Shown here: in pieces, positions 16,855 to 24,734 of the stretch
Position numbering within the stretch: the stretch's first letter is position 1
Layout: the number at the start of each line of letters is the position of its first letter
Origin: Acinetobacter chinensis
Lineage (GTDB): Bacteria; Pseudomonadota; Gammaproteobacteria; Pseudomonadales; Moraxellaceae
DNA: 64,000 nt
Direction of reading: 5' to 3'
NCBI RefSeq assembly: GCF_002165375.2
Contig: NZ_CP032134.1
Location: 1,612,001-1,676,000, forward strand
Notes under the pieces: model-generated
The model's database searches: none
What the model saw: only the letters and a program-made list of their open reading frames with translations
Told to the model about the DNA's origin: nothing
Position numbers and translations under genes: made by a program

Positions 16855-17804
16855 GCCTTGATGCCACTACATGGGCATGGAGAGTAATCCTGAAAGAAAA
16901 ACAGGGTGGTGCCCGTATACCGCTTAAACGTCTGGTTCTGCTTTCACTTGCTGACAGAGCCGGTGAAGATCATACCTGCTATCCAAGTATGCAGCGTCTG
17001 GAAAAGGACACAGGACTTGAACGCAAAACTGTTCTGAAGATCATTGCAGAACTTCAGAAAGATAATCTGATTGCAGATACCGGTGAAAGAAAGGGAGCAA
17101 CCCGCCGTGTCAAAGTCTACAAACTCAAAGGTGTAAAAGGCAGGGAAACAGTGCCGGAAACGGAACTGTTACAGGATAAAAATTTGTCTGAAACAGTACC
17201 AACAGCGGAACAGTACCAAAAACGGAATCATTCCGTTAACGGCACTTTGAATAGTGCCAATAACGGTACTTTGAATAGTGCCGTTAACGGGACACAGAAT
17301 CTACCAAAGAATCTACCATTAGAATCTAAAAACAAAAAAGACTGGATTTGCCTAAAAACACTTCGTGAGGAAATTGTTCTTGCCGATCCCGACGTGGATG
17401 TCGAATGCATCCTGACTGCCACATGGGGGGACAGGGAAAAGCGGGCATTTGAAAATTACAACGCAGGAAAGAATCTCTGTGATTCTCTGATGAACTTCCA
17501 CTTTGCTGACTGGCTGCTGAACGCATACAGAACCAAGTACTCAAAACCTGCAGGGACAGCATCATCAGGTTCACCTGCTGCGAAGATTCCTCAGGAACTC
17601 ACGATCAAGCAGATTGTCCTGTTCGCTCAGAAACTTGCTCACCACGGCGAGTTTGCAGGCAAGTTCAGTGATCCTGGTGATACCTACGACAAACTGGTTT
17701 CAAAAATTGCGATGAAACTTGGAAACCCTGTTCAGGCTAAAAAATGGGAACCATACCTGAGACAGGTCGGGTATGAAGGCGTACTGCTGGGAGAAGCGTC
17801 ATGA
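16851..17804 (+). CDS. Phage replication initiator-like protein (O-like, HTH_36)
   Basis: 317 residues. N-terminal winged helix: RLVLLSLADRAGEDHTCYPS, then LEKDTGLERKTVLKIIAEL, as in HTH_36/phage O-type replication proteins. The middle (about residues 100-147) is a low-complexity linker with repeated NGTLNSA motifs; at DNA level this is an iteron-like array (see the origin entry). The C-terminal region is acidic and helical. Likely binds the origin inside its own gene and recruits host helicase; no phage DnaC/P-type loader is seen next to it. Confidence 0.75.
   Translation: MSLDATTWAWRVILKEKQGGARIPLKRLVLLSLADRAGEDHTCYPSMQRLEKDTGLERKTVLKIIAELQKDNLIADTGERKGATRRVKVYKLKGVKGRETVPETELLQDKNLSETVPTAEQYQKRNHSVNGTLNSANNGTLNSAVNGTQNLPKNLPLESKNKKDWICLKTLREEIVLADPDVDVECILTATWGDREKRAFENYNAGKNLCDSLMNFHFADWLLNAYRTKYSKPAGTASSGSPAAKIPQELTIKQIVLFAQKLAHHGEFAGKFSDPGDTYDKLVSKIAMKLGNPVQAKKWEPYLRQVGYEGVLLGEAS
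17146..17292 (+). other. Probable phage replication origin (iteron-like repeats inside the O-like gene)
   Basis: Repeats ACAGTGCC (17148-17155), ACAGTACC (17193-17200 and 17210-17217), two palindromic units GGCACTTTGAATAGTGCC (17241-17258) and GGTACTTTGAATAGTGCC (17265-17282) spaced 24 bp, and the palindrome CCGTTAACGG twice (17233-17242, 17281-17290). Clustered iterons within gene O are the arrangement of lambda ori. Confidence 0.65.
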
Positions 17805-18214
17805 TTATCGGAATAGATCCAGATCTTGAAAAATCAGGAGTGGCCATACTTGGAAAAACACTGGAACTGAAAAACCTGAATTTTGCTGAAACCGTTGAGC
17901 TATTCAGAACTCAGCAGGATCTGATCAGGAAAGTTGTGATTGAAGCAGGATGGCTGAACAGGAAATCCAATTTTCATGGATACAGCAAACAATCCAAAAG
18001 CGCAGGAGAGCGCATAGCGAAGAACGTCGGAGAGAACCATGCTACAGGGAAACTTCTGGCAGAGATGGCTCAGTCACTTGGTCTGGCTGTTGTACTGGTT
18101 AAACCTGTACGGTCAAAACTGAATGCTGAGGATTTCAACAGAATTACAGGATGGCGGGGCAGATCCAATCAGGAACAGCGTGATGCAGGCATGCTGATCC
18201 ATGGGATGAAATAA
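17801..18214 (+). CDS. RuvC-like Holliday junction resolvase
   Basis: 137 residues. RNase H-fold start MIIGIDPDLEKSGVAIL carries the first catalytic aspartate; VVIEAGW and the C-terminal EQRDAGMLIHGM supply further acidic residues in RuvC-like order. Probably resolves branched phage DNA before packaging, in place of RusA or endonuclease VII. Overlaps the O-like gene by 4 bp. Confidence 0.75.
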   Translation: MIIGIDPDLEKSGVAILGKTLELKNLNFAETVELFRTQQDLIRKVVIEAGWLNRKSNFHGYSKQSKSAGERIAKNVGENHATGKLLAEMAQSLGLAVVLVKPVRSKLNAEDFNRITGWRGRSNQEQRDAGMLIHGMK

Positions 18215-18218
18215 GGAG

Positions 18219-18638
18219 ATGGGGATGAATGTGGCAGCAGAAATTGAAGTAATGGATTGGTCAAAGCGTTCAGCCCATCAGTGGCTTGAACAATATGGTA
18301 TTTGGGTACGATCCGCTAAATCAGTGGTATCAGCTAACCCTTTGGCAATGCTGATTGAAAAGAATGACACTACAAGAATCAGGGCAAGCAAAACATCAAT
18401 GCCATGTGAAATTTCAGATTCAGAAGCTGTAGAGGTCAGCCAATTGCTTGCGAAAATGCATAATGATAAAAGGGAGTATTTAGCAGAGCGGGCTTGGTTT
18501 TTGATTTTAAAGTTTGAAAATAACTGGTCTGATCAGACCATTGCAAATACACATGGATGCAGTCGAGCAAAAGTGCGTTCTGAAGCAGAAAAGGGCTTAG
18601 CTTATTTGGATGGAAAAATTGAAGCCTTATGTGGTTGA
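18219..18638 (+). CDS. Q-like antitermination protein
   Basis: 139 residues. The C-terminal half (REYLAERAWFLILKFENNWSD, then QTIANTHGCSRAKVRSEAEKG) matches the HTH-bearing core of antiterminator Q-type proteins (DWS...W...W at the N-terminus). It closes the early operon before the cargo and late genes, the position of lambda Q. Late genes contain several hairpin terminators that such a factor would need to override. Confidence 0.72.
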   Translation: MGMNVAAEIEVMDWSKRSAHQWLEQYGIWVRSAKSVVSANPLAMLIEKNDTTRIRASKTSMPCEISDSEAVEVSQLLAKMHNDKREYLAERAWFLILKFENNWSDQTIANTHGCSRAKVRSEAEKGLAYLDGKIEALCG

Positions 18639-18639
18639 C

Positions 18640-18735
18640 TTGGCAGCCATGTTTGTATAAATTTAGTGTATGGTGGCAAGTTGTTATGACCTGCACCAAT
18701 ATAATATAAAAGCTCGCCAAATGGTGGGCTTTTGT
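18640..18735 (+). ncRNA. Candidate small RNA / leader with terminator after the Q-like gene
   Basis: Non-coding gap. A long imperfect stem pairs CTTGGCAGCCAT with ATGGTGGCAAG, followed by an intrinsic terminator AAAGCTCGCCA / TGGTGGGCTTT (18708-18731, G-U pairs) and a T-rich tail. Could be the Q-responsive late leader or a separate sRNA. Confidence 0.45.
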
Positions 18736-18789
18736 CTTTAATGCTTCACATAAATTGGGGATAATCATTATTTTTGAGATTTCCCCTGT

Positions 18790-19044
18790 ATGCCTCTTAT
18801 TAATGTTAAAAATTTAGACAATTCCCTGAAAGAAATTCAATCACAGGGTAAAAAGCCTGAAAAAATATTAATAAGCTATAAAGCTTATGGAGAACTAATG
18901 AATGATCGTAAGTTTTCAGATGAAGTGACTGGTTCGGCAATGGATCCAAATAAAAGGAAATACAAAAATATTAAAATTAAGGTGACGCAGGATTCTTATC
19001 AGCTTGAAATCAAAAGCTCAAGCAAGAGCGATACTCATCTTTAA
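18790..19044 (+). CDS. Hypothetical cargo protein
   Basis: 84 residues, lysine-rich, soluble. Motif KPEKILISYKAYGELMNDRKFSDEV resembles small phage proteins of unknown function with a strand-helix pattern. It has its own terminator (19075-19110), so it behaves as an independent moron-type unit. Confidence 0.55.
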   Translation: MPLINVKNLDNSLKEIQSQGKKPEKILISYKAYGELMNDRKFSDEVTGSAMDPNKRKYKNIKIKVTQDSYQLEIKSSSKSDTHL

Positions 19045-19074
19045 AATCAAGCTCTTCGTGGATGTAAAGTTTAT

Positions 19075-19110
19075 ATACCCAGTCATAACAGAACGCTGGG
19101 TATTTTTTTA
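19075..19110 (+). terminator. Intrinsic terminator of the first cargo gene
   Basis: ATACCCAG (19075-19082) / CTGGGTAT (19096-19103), 13-nt loop, seven T residues. Confidence 0.85.
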
Positions 19111-19129
19111 TTCAGTTGATAAGACCACA

Positions 19130-19276
19130 CCAAAGCCTGTAATTGTCAGGTCGAGTTGAAGCTGGCACAGTTGTTTGGTTGGTATGTCACGATATGGCAG
19201 TATGCCTGCTGTATGGAGATAATTTCTTGTGATCCACATAGTATTTAAAGCTCACAGAAATGTGGGCTTATTTTAA
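19130..19276 (+). ncRNA. Candidate small RNA in the cargo zone
   Basis: No credible ORF. GC-richer than its surroundings, with several short stems (for example GGCAGTATGCC) and a closing terminator AAGCTCACA / TGTGGGCTT (19248-19269) with T-rich tail. Resembles the other intergenic units at 18640, 22203 and 23640 in layout, not in sequence. Confidence 0.42.
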
Positions 19277-19321
19277 TGCTTAAAATGCTATAATGGAAAT
19301 AAAACAAAGGTAGTTTTTTCC

Positions 19322-19615
19322 ATGTCAGAATCTCATAAATATATTTACACTCAGTTCAGTACATTTGGTTCACTACCTACGCATAAGGTATATTTAGTTA
19401 ATGCAGAAGGAAGAGCTAAATTTATATTTGCAGATAATACATTTATATATGGGAATATTTCGGATTGGGCACTAATTCATTCAGGCCTTGATTCAAGAAA
19501 ATCATTATGGTCTGAAGAACCAGAATCCTTTTTGAAGAGTGAAAAAATCAGATTACAAAGATATAGAGATTTACATCCAACTTTTGTAACCGAATCTAAT
19601 AGTGGTCATATTTAG
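19322..19615 (+). CDS. Hypothetical cargo protein
   Basis: 97 residues, aromatic-rich, with no signal peptide or membrane helix. AT-rich relative to the late genes. No family recognised. Stands alone between a terminator and the tRNA gene. Confidence 0.5.
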   Translation: MSESHKYIYTQFSTFGSLPTHKVYLVNAEGRAKFIFADNTFIYGNISDWALIHSGLDSRKSLWSEEPESFLKSEKIRLQRYRDLHPTFVTESNSGHI

Positions 19616-19707
19616 ATAATTATTGATATAAAGTTTACCATCGGTCTTAATATTTGAAATTAAATTTGCTATGTAATGATTTAAAGCGTATAAAGTCACT
19701 TCGTTGA

Positions 19708-19784
<77 letters not shown>

Positions 19785-19807
19785 ACGAAAAAAGATTTAA
19801 AGTTTAT

Positions 19808-19842
19808 AACTCAGATTGCTCAATGCTTTCTGGGTTTTTTTT
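19808..19842 (+). terminator. Terminator after tRNA-fMet
   Basis: AACTCAGA / TCTGGGTT stem (one G-U pair) with a 13-nt loop and a run of eight T residues. Confidence 0.75.
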
Positions 19843-19891
19843 ATGCCGATTGATTTTACTTGTAGAAGTTTAATTGATATGTTTTTTCATG

Positions 19892-20984
19892 CTGGGCGAA
19901 TTCAAACATGAGGTGCGACAGTTTGAAAAGTCTTATGATAATCAACAAGCTGAGCAAATTTCTCTAATGGTGTAAGCCAATCTAACGCTTTTCTAGGACG
20001 AGTATTCAGTGACATGGCAACTTGATTTAAATAATGCTGATCTGCCTGATTTAAATCAATCCCTTTAGGTAAATATTGCCTAATTAAACCATTCATATTT
20101 TCGCATGTGCCTTTTTGCCAGGGTGAATGTGGGTCACAGAAATATACATCTATGCCTAAATCTTCTTCAAGTATTTTATGTTCTGCCATCTCGCGTCCAC
20201 GGTCATAGGTCAACGTTTTACGCAGTTCTGCAGGTAAATATTTCAGAGCTTCAGTTAAAGCCTTGCGCACTGATTCTGCCTTTGCATCAGGTAATGTTGC
20301 CAAGATACAGAGCCGTGTATTTCGTTCAATAAGTGTTGCTATCGAACTTTTATTGTCTTTACCTTTAATTAAATCAGCTTCCCAATGACCCGGTATTTTT
20401 CTTTCTTGAACTTCGGCTGGGCGCTCATGAATAGTTTTAATATCCTGTAATATAGAATCTTTTTTAGGTTCACCGTTAGCTTTTCGCTTTTTATTTTCAT
20501 GACGCAGACAGGATAATAAGTCTTTTTTCAACTCACCCTTTGGTAATGCTCGTATCGTTGAATAAATCGTTGTATGGCTTACATTCATTGTTTGATCCAA
20601 ATCAGGAAATGTCTTTAAACGTTTTGCTATTTGCTGAGGAGACCATAAACAACGGATCGCTTCAACAATAAATTTCCAGAGGATTGAATCGATTTTGAGT
20701 TTTCTGTGACCACGTCTACGTCTAGCGAAGGTGTTATCAGAAGCATATCGAGCTTGATAAACGTCATTGATGCTATTTCTTTTAAGCTCACGATAGATCG
20801 TACTAGGATGTCTTTTAATGAGTTCAGCAAATTTTCTGGCTGAAAAGCCTTCTTTTCTTGACTCAAGCATTAATGCAGTACGATCTTCAAAGTTAAGATG
20901 ATGGTATGACAATTTTATATACTCCATAAACCCTTTAAATTAATTAGGTGGTTTATGTCGCACTTCAAGTTTTACTCTGCCCAG
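19892..20984 (-). mobile_element. IS30-family insertion sequence, ISAba125-like (about 1.09 kb)
   Basis: Ends are imperfect inverted repeats beginning CTGGGCGAATTC (left) and CTGGGCAGAGTA (right, reverse complement), both continuing to GTGCGACA. The left end and the 341-residue transposase fit ISAba125 as I remember it, but I could not verify identity. No clean 3-bp target duplication is seen (left flank ATG, right flank ATT). Lies between the tRNA terminator and a structured RNA. Confidence 0.8.
19902..20927 (-). CDS. IS30-family transposase
   Basis: 341 residues. N-terminal HTH (SYHHLNFEDRTALMLESRKE, then RKFAELIKRHPSTIYRELKR) and C-terminal DDE integrase core: HWEADLIKG, LTYDRGREMAEHK and the glutamate in WQKGTCENMNGLIRQYLPKG. 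Complete and apparently functional. Confidence 0.95.
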   Translation of the reverse strand: MEYIKLSYHHLNFEDRTALMLESRKEGFSARKFAELIKRHPSTIYRELKRNSINDVYQARYASDNTFARRRRGHRKLKIDSILWKFIVEAIRCLWSPQQIAKRLKTFPDLDQTMNVSHTTIYSTIRALPKGELKKDLLSCLRHENKKRKANGEPKKDSILQDIKTIHERPAEVQERKIPGHWEADLIKGKDNKSSIATLIERNTRLCILATLPDAKAESVRKALTEALKYLPAELRKTLTYDRGREMAEHKILEEDLGIDVYFCDPHSPWQKGTCENMNGLIRQYLPKGIDLNQADQHYLNQVAMSLNTRPRKALDWLTPLEKFAQLVDYHKTFQTVAPHV

Positions 20985-21060
20985 ATTATTAATGATTTTT
21001 TCTTATATAATAATTAAATTTAGATTTAAATAGGTTATAAGGTAAGGATCTGTTATAGTG

Positions 21061-21240
21061 GGTTTGATCGAATCCGTAAGCGGAACGGTAGTGTTTGAGT
21101 TGTTATAGGAATTGCGTATTCCCTTCAAATATCAGGTGTTCGCACCGAATTCAAACAGTTAACGCATAGCATGAATTCGCATCATGCCGATCAAGGGAGG
21201 CCTGCTGCTATTTGTGGGTTTCCTTTAAACTATCTTCTCA
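21061..21240 (+). ncRNA. Candidate multi-hairpin structured RNA
   Basis: No ORF. A closing stem TTGATCG (21064-21070) / CGATCAA (21188-21194) encloses: hairpin TCCG-TAAG-CGGA; a stem GTTTGAGTT (21093-21101) / AATTCAAAC (21148-21156) that itself holds GGAAT/ATTCC and a GGTG-TTCG-CACC tetraloop hairpin; and GCATGA/TCATGC (21169-21187). A further G-U-rich stem follows. A TATAGT box at 21054 could be the -10. This is a multi-branch RNA architecture; I do not recognise the class. Confidence 0.55.
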
Positions 21241-21398
21241 AGATACTAATTTAATTTTTATATCTTTTTATTGATTTCACAGCTACTGTAAATTTCATAA
21301 GTTTAAATATCTTTTTGAGTGAATTATCCTCAACTTACTATTGGTTTTTATCTTTAAATACTTTGTTGTTTACAAAAGCTCATTATATGGGTAATTAA

Positions 21399-21620
21399 AT
21401 GAACATTAAAAATGGCTGGACAACCGCCGCAGCTCCTAATGGCGATGTTATACGAGTAAACATCATCCCTTTAAATAAAGTTCAAAGCACAATGACTGGC
21501 ATAACTTGGGTTGAGGTTACAAAACAGGTTCAACTTGAGTCAGGCAAAAAAATTGAACTGAATTTAGATGGCAAATCTTTTTATACTGAACTGAATAAGC
21601 TTTATAAATTGTATTCTTAA
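21399..21620 (+). CDS. Hypothetical cargo protein
   Basis: 73 residues, beta-rich (TGITWVEVTKQVQLESGKKIELN), no signal peptide or membrane helix. No family recognised. Preceded by a long AT-rich leader and followed by a cold-shock gene about 125 bp on. Confidence 0.5.
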   Translation: MNIKNGWTTAAAPNGDVIRVNIIPLNKVQSTMTGITWVEVTKQVQLESGKKIELNLDGKSFYTELNKLYKLYS

Positions 21621-21744
21621 TTATTCAGTATTATTCAATTCATCATAGAGTAAGAGTTTTATTTTATTTTTTGTTTTTTTAATTTTATTAAACTTAAGGT
21701 ATTTCAGCTTTTTCTCAATCACAATAATCTACAAGGGAAAATAT

Positions 21745-21960
21745 ATGTCTAATTTATCAACTGGCACTGTTAAGTGGTTCAATGATACAAAAGGGTTTGG
21801 TTTTATTGAGGGAGATAACGGCAATGAAGTTTTTGCTCATTTTTCTCAAATTATATCAAATGGCTTCAAAACATTAGCCGAAGGTCAACGTGTTCAGTTT
21901 TTAGTTTCTAAAGGACAGCGCGGCTTACAGGCAAGTGAAATTGTCGCGATTGATAATTAA
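21745..21960 (+). CDS. CspA-family cold-shock-domain protein
   Basis: 71 residues, one complete cold-shock domain: [15 protein letters not shown] contains RNP1 and EVFAHFSQI contains RNP2. Binds single-stranded nucleic acid and typically acts as an RNA chaperone or antiterminator. Start preceded by CAAGGGA. Located in the prophage cargo zone, so probably an acquired extra copy. Three bases separate its stop from the next gene. Confidence 0.93.
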   Translation: MSNLSTGTVKWFNDTKGFGFIEGDNGNEVFAHFSQIISNGFKTLAEGQRVQFLVSKGQRGLQASEIVAIDN

Positions 21961-21963
21961 ATT

Positions 21964-22176
21964 ATGAATACTTCATTAGAAAAAGTGCTGGTAAATGTGG
22001 TTGATCAACACGGTGCTGTATACACAGTTGACGCAATGTGTGAAAGATCAAATGATGAGCCTAATAGTTTTGGTGATTGTATTCGCTGCATAAATATAGA
22101 TGATGAAATAATTAAGCCTAGCTTGGATCTTCATTTCCATAGCAATAAAACTGGGAAAGTTTTTAAGTTATCTTGA
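21964..22176 (+). CDS. Hypothetical protein downstream of the cold-shock gene
   Basis: 70 residues, acidic, three cysteines (DAMCERSNDEPNSFGDCIRC). Likely co-transcribed with the cold-shock gene given the 3-bp gap. No family recognised. Confidence 0.55.
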   Translation: MNTSLEKVLVNVVDQHGAVYTVDAMCERSNDEPNSFGDCIRCINIDDEIIKPSLDLHFHSNKTGKVFKLS

Positions 22177-22202
22177 TTGTTTATTAACTGTAATTTAAAT
22201 AT

Positions 22203-22330
22203 GGCTACTACAATACTTCAAGTAAGGGAGAAGCTTGACCCTGTACAAGGGATATGGCATATTCCTTTCGTAGTGGACGGAGTTATTGTGGTCCACTGGA
22301 TAAACCTCGCATTTGCGGGGTTTTGTTTTA
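22203..22330 (+). ncRNA. Candidate small RNA with three hairpins and terminator
   Basis: Non-coding stretch with AAGGGATAT/ATATTCCTT (22247-22267), AGTGGAC/GTCCACT (22272-22297) and a terminator AACCTCGC/GCGGGGTT (22303-22322) with T tail. An upstream extension of the next ORF would run through these hairpins, which argues that the region is RNA and not coding. Confidence 0.5.
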
Positions 22331-22337
22331 TAGGGAT

Positions 22338-22688
22338 ATGCTACAAATGAAATGGATTTTACCACTGACACTTATCGTGTTGTCTGGGTCAGGTTTTGCT
22401 TATGACATTACACATTACTCAGGCCAGTGTTTTACAGTTGATGAGAAAAATGCTCAATCCTGTGCGATCCAGCGAGGGGTAGGTTCAGGTGGTGGCTTTA
22501 TTTATCTGGAATTTGCTCAAAAAGAATACCTGATAGAGCAATCAACTACATGTGGTGGTAATTGTAAGCACTATCTGGGTACAACTCCTGAAGATGTTCT
22601 TTCAGCCAAAAAGTATAAAAAAGGTCAATGGAATTGTTTTAAGCAGGAACAGGGCAGCATGAATGTTTGTTATACAGTTTCTAAATAG
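22338..22688 (+). CDS. Exported cysteine-rich cargo protein
   Basis: 116 residues from ATG 22338 (113 from 22347, also possible). Signal peptide MKWILPLTLIVLSGSGFAYD with a likely cleavage after GFA. The mature part has six cysteines in pairs (QCFTV, QSCAIQ, TCGGNC, NCFKQ, NVCYT), so a disulfide-bonded periplasmic or secreted protein. No family recognised. Just precedes a lipoprotein gene; the pair could be a lysogenic-conversion cargo. Confidence 0.6.
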   Translation: MLQMKWILPLTLIVLSGSGFAYDITHYSGQCFTVDEKNAQSCAIQRGVGSGGGFIYLEFAQKEYLIEQSTTCGGNCKHYLGTTPEDVLSAKKYKKGQWNCFKQEQGSMNVCYTVSK

Positions 22689-22706
22689 TATTAATGGTTG
22701 AAATAT

Positions 22707-23114
22707 ATGAAAAGTATAATGGTGCTTTTATTGACAATGGGGTTGTCTGGCTGTGTTCTATCACCTACTGGAACAGTATCCGGTAGTGCCAGCAGATATG
22801 AAACAAATCGGGATCAAATGAGCTCGTATGTTGGTTTATCAAAGCAGGAGTTAACTGCTAAGTTAGGTAACCCAGATAAAAGGGGAACGATCAGATCAAA
22901 TTCAGAAATATGGATATTTGAAAAGCAAAACCCTTTTACGATTGTCGGATGTAGCTATGCATTTCAGATTGATGATGGTGTTGTAGTGAAGTGGGGGCAA
23001 AAAGGCTGTCCGATCCGTGACAATAAAAAAGACTACAAACAGGTTCCAAAGAGCACCCCTGTTCCTGAGCCAACACTGGATATCTTTAATTTACCTGAGA
23101 TGAAGTACAACTGA
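22707..23114 (+). CDS. Lipoprotein, BamE/SmpA-like
   Basis: 135 residues from ATG 22707. Signal peptide with lipobox LSGC at about residue 16, so lipidated. The segment SSYVGLSKQELTAKLGNPDKR followed by an aromatic strand and YAFQIDDGVVVKW is the BamE/OmlA-type fold pattern. BamE itself is essential and chromosomal; this copy is prophage cargo and divergent, so its role is unknown. Confidence 0.65.
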   Translation: MKSIMVLLLTMGLSGCVLSPTGTVSGSASRYETNRDQMSSYVGLSKQELTAKLGNPDKRGTIRSNSEIWIFEKQNPFTIVGCSYAFQIDDGVVVKWGQKGCPIRDNKKDYKQVPKSTPVPEPTLDIFNLPEMKYN

Positions 23115-23305
23115 ACCTTATAATTCTGGATGTTAAGGTATTTTGTCTTATAATCCAGAATTATTTTGTCTTTTGACAGTGAATATTTCCATTGAAGAAA
23201 AAGATTGAATTTGAACTTTTGATCAATTTTAATGCTGATTTTATGATTGAATTTACCTAATTTCAGTGAGATAACAATAATAAATAACATACAAGAAGAT
23301 TATTT

Positions 23306-23587
23306 ATGACTTCTCCTGTCGAAAAGCGTTCTTTAGCTCAAATCTATTATTTTGTTAATGAAAAGCCTGGCTTTAGAGAGTTATCTAACTTTGATAAGGC
23401 TGTTATCTATTTCAAATGTCTCCACATGGGAAGTGATTCATCTTTCTTTGTAGAGCCCAGAAAACACCTCTTACATGGAGATTTTGGTGGCATCAGAACT
23501 ATTGCACTAAATTTCATACCAAATTTCTCAGACAATGCTGCATTTTTAACCTGGGCTTACAATGAGTTGTATATCAAAAAAAGATAA
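23306..23587 (+). CDS. Hypothetical cargo protein
   Basis: 93 residues, soluble, aromatic-rich, no recognised motif. Preceded by an AT-rich promoter-like gap of about 190 bp. Confidence 0.5.
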   Translation: MTSPVEKRSLAQIYYFVNEKPGFRELSNFDKAVIYFKCLHMGSDSSFFVEPRKHLLHGDFGGIRTIALNFIPNFSDNAAFLTWAYNELYIKKR

Positions 23588-23639
23588 TGAATCACATGAA
23601 TTTTCCTTGAACATACATGCGGTATACATCTTTTGGTAA

Positions 23640-23733
23640 AGTCTGTATAATTTCAACCGCTTAACAGCACCTTGTATCAGCGCAAATGATAAAGGCGAAG
23701 CTCCGTAGATATCTATGGGGCTTTTTTTAATGG
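23640..23733 (+). ncRNA. Candidate small RNA with promoter and terminator
   Basis: Consensus -10 box TATAAT at 23646-23651, an inner stem CTTGTATCA/TGATAAAG, and a 13-bp terminator stem AAGCTCCGTAGAT/ATCTATGGGGCTT (23698-23723, two G-U pairs) with seven T residues. No ORF. The other part of the 23588-23891 gap shows only AT-rich promoter-like sequence. Confidence 0.5.
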
Positions 23734-23891
23734 GATGGAAATTTACAGAAATAAAAACAGTTTCTAATAAAAATATGAAGAATTCATTAAAAATCTTTAT
23801 ATTCCAATAAATTTAAATTTATAAACTTTACCCTTTGGTAAACTTTTATTTATGTTATAGTCCTGTTTAATTAAATCTTCAGGTTCCAGAT

Positions 23892-24110
23892 ATGAAAGTA
23901 TGTATTGGTGGTGACCTCGCAGGTAAGGTTGTTGATTTTGATAAGCAGTCTTTTAGTGCCGGGGAAGTTATAAAGGGTAAGAGATCCGAATACTGCAGAC
24001 GATCTTTCCTTGTAGGAAGGGATGTATATTTTTTCTGGGTTTTAAAAGATCTGAAACTTTGGGAAGCTACTGACCTGGTTGAAAAGTATGTACAGGAATT
24101 AAAAAATTAA
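23892..24110 (+). CDS. Hypothetical cargo protein
   Basis: 72 residues; MKVCIGGDLAGKVVDFDKQS then a strand-rich middle and a helical end. Small soluble protein, no recognised family. Preceded by a good -10-like TATAGT and short leader. Confidence 0.5.
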   Translation: MKVCIGGDLAGKVVDFDKQSFSAGEVIKGKRSEYCRRSFLVGRDVYFFWVLKDLKLWEATDLVEKYVQELKN

Positions 24111-24225
24111 GTTCGTCTAAAGTTGAGTTTTTTTGCTTGTTTTAAAAATCACTTGATATGTCATAAAAATTTAATTAAAAATCAGGTGTTAATACATTTA
24201 CATTTTTTTGTCATGTGGTAGATTT

Positions 24226-24261
24226 AAATTTATAACAAATATGATTATTTGTTATAAATTT
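24226..24261. repeat. 36-bp near-continuous palindrome
   Basis: Arms AAATTTATAACAAATA (24226-24241) and TATTTGTTATAAATTT (24246-24261) are perfect inverse copies with a 4-nt centre TGAT. It lies 46 bp before the roadblock-domain gene start, so it may be an operator for a dimeric regulator or an RNA hairpin in the leader. Confidence 0.7.
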
Positions 24262-24307
24262 GCATTTCATGACACCCATTGTAATAAGTATTAAAGGGGA
24301 AATTAAA

Positions 24308-24664
24308 ATGGCGAAAATCAGCCTGGAAACTTTAAATAATATAGACGGTTTTGTTGTTGGTGCTCTTGTTGACAGTGAAAGTGGATTAATCCTGGCAGAA
24401 CAGGGTTCGGGATTGAATCTTGAGCTTGCAGCTGCCGGTAATACTGAAGTCATTCGAGCAAAGAGAAAAACGGCTGCTACCTTAGGGCTTCAGGATCAAA
24501 TTGAAGATATCCTGATTACTTTGGGTAAGCAGTATCATTTGATAAGACCATTGGAATCTAACGATGCCTTATTCCTTTATGTTGTGCTTGATCGTCAGAG
24601 ATCAAACCTGGCCATGGCGCGACATGAATTGAAGCACTTTGAGAAAGCGCTTGATTTCTCCTGA
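24308..24664 (+). CDS. Roadblock/LC7-domain protein
   Basis: 118 residues from ATG 24308 (AAAGGGGAAATT upstream); the ORF start at 24260 is less likely. The sequence [20 protein letters not shown], later [22 protein letters not shown], has the roadblock/LC7 pattern of two amphipathic helices around a central sheet. Such proteins regulate small GTPases (MglB type) or act as scaffolds. No GTPase gene is nearby. Followed by a terminator, so a self-contained cargo unit upstream of the packaging genes. Confidence 0.72.
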   Translation: MAKISLETLNNIDGFVVGALVDSESGLILAEQGSGLNLELAAAGNTEVIRAKRKTAATLGLQDQIEDILITLGKQYHLIRPLESNDALFLYVVLDRQRSNLAMARHELKHFEKALDFS

Positions 24665-24680
24665 AAGAACTAAGAAAAGA

Positions 24681-24704
24681 ACCCTGCAAATGCAGGGTTT
24701 TTTA
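24681..24704 (+). terminator. Terminator after the roadblock gene
   Basis: ACCCTGCA / TGCAGGGT stem followed by six T residues. Confidence 0.8.
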
Positions 24705-24734
24705 TTGCCCGCAATTCAAGTGTGGAGCACCACT

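Noticed and set aside
22254..22337. Upstream extension of the exported cysteine-rich protein
   Set aside because: It would run through two hairpins and a terminator and push the signal peptide away from the N-terminus.
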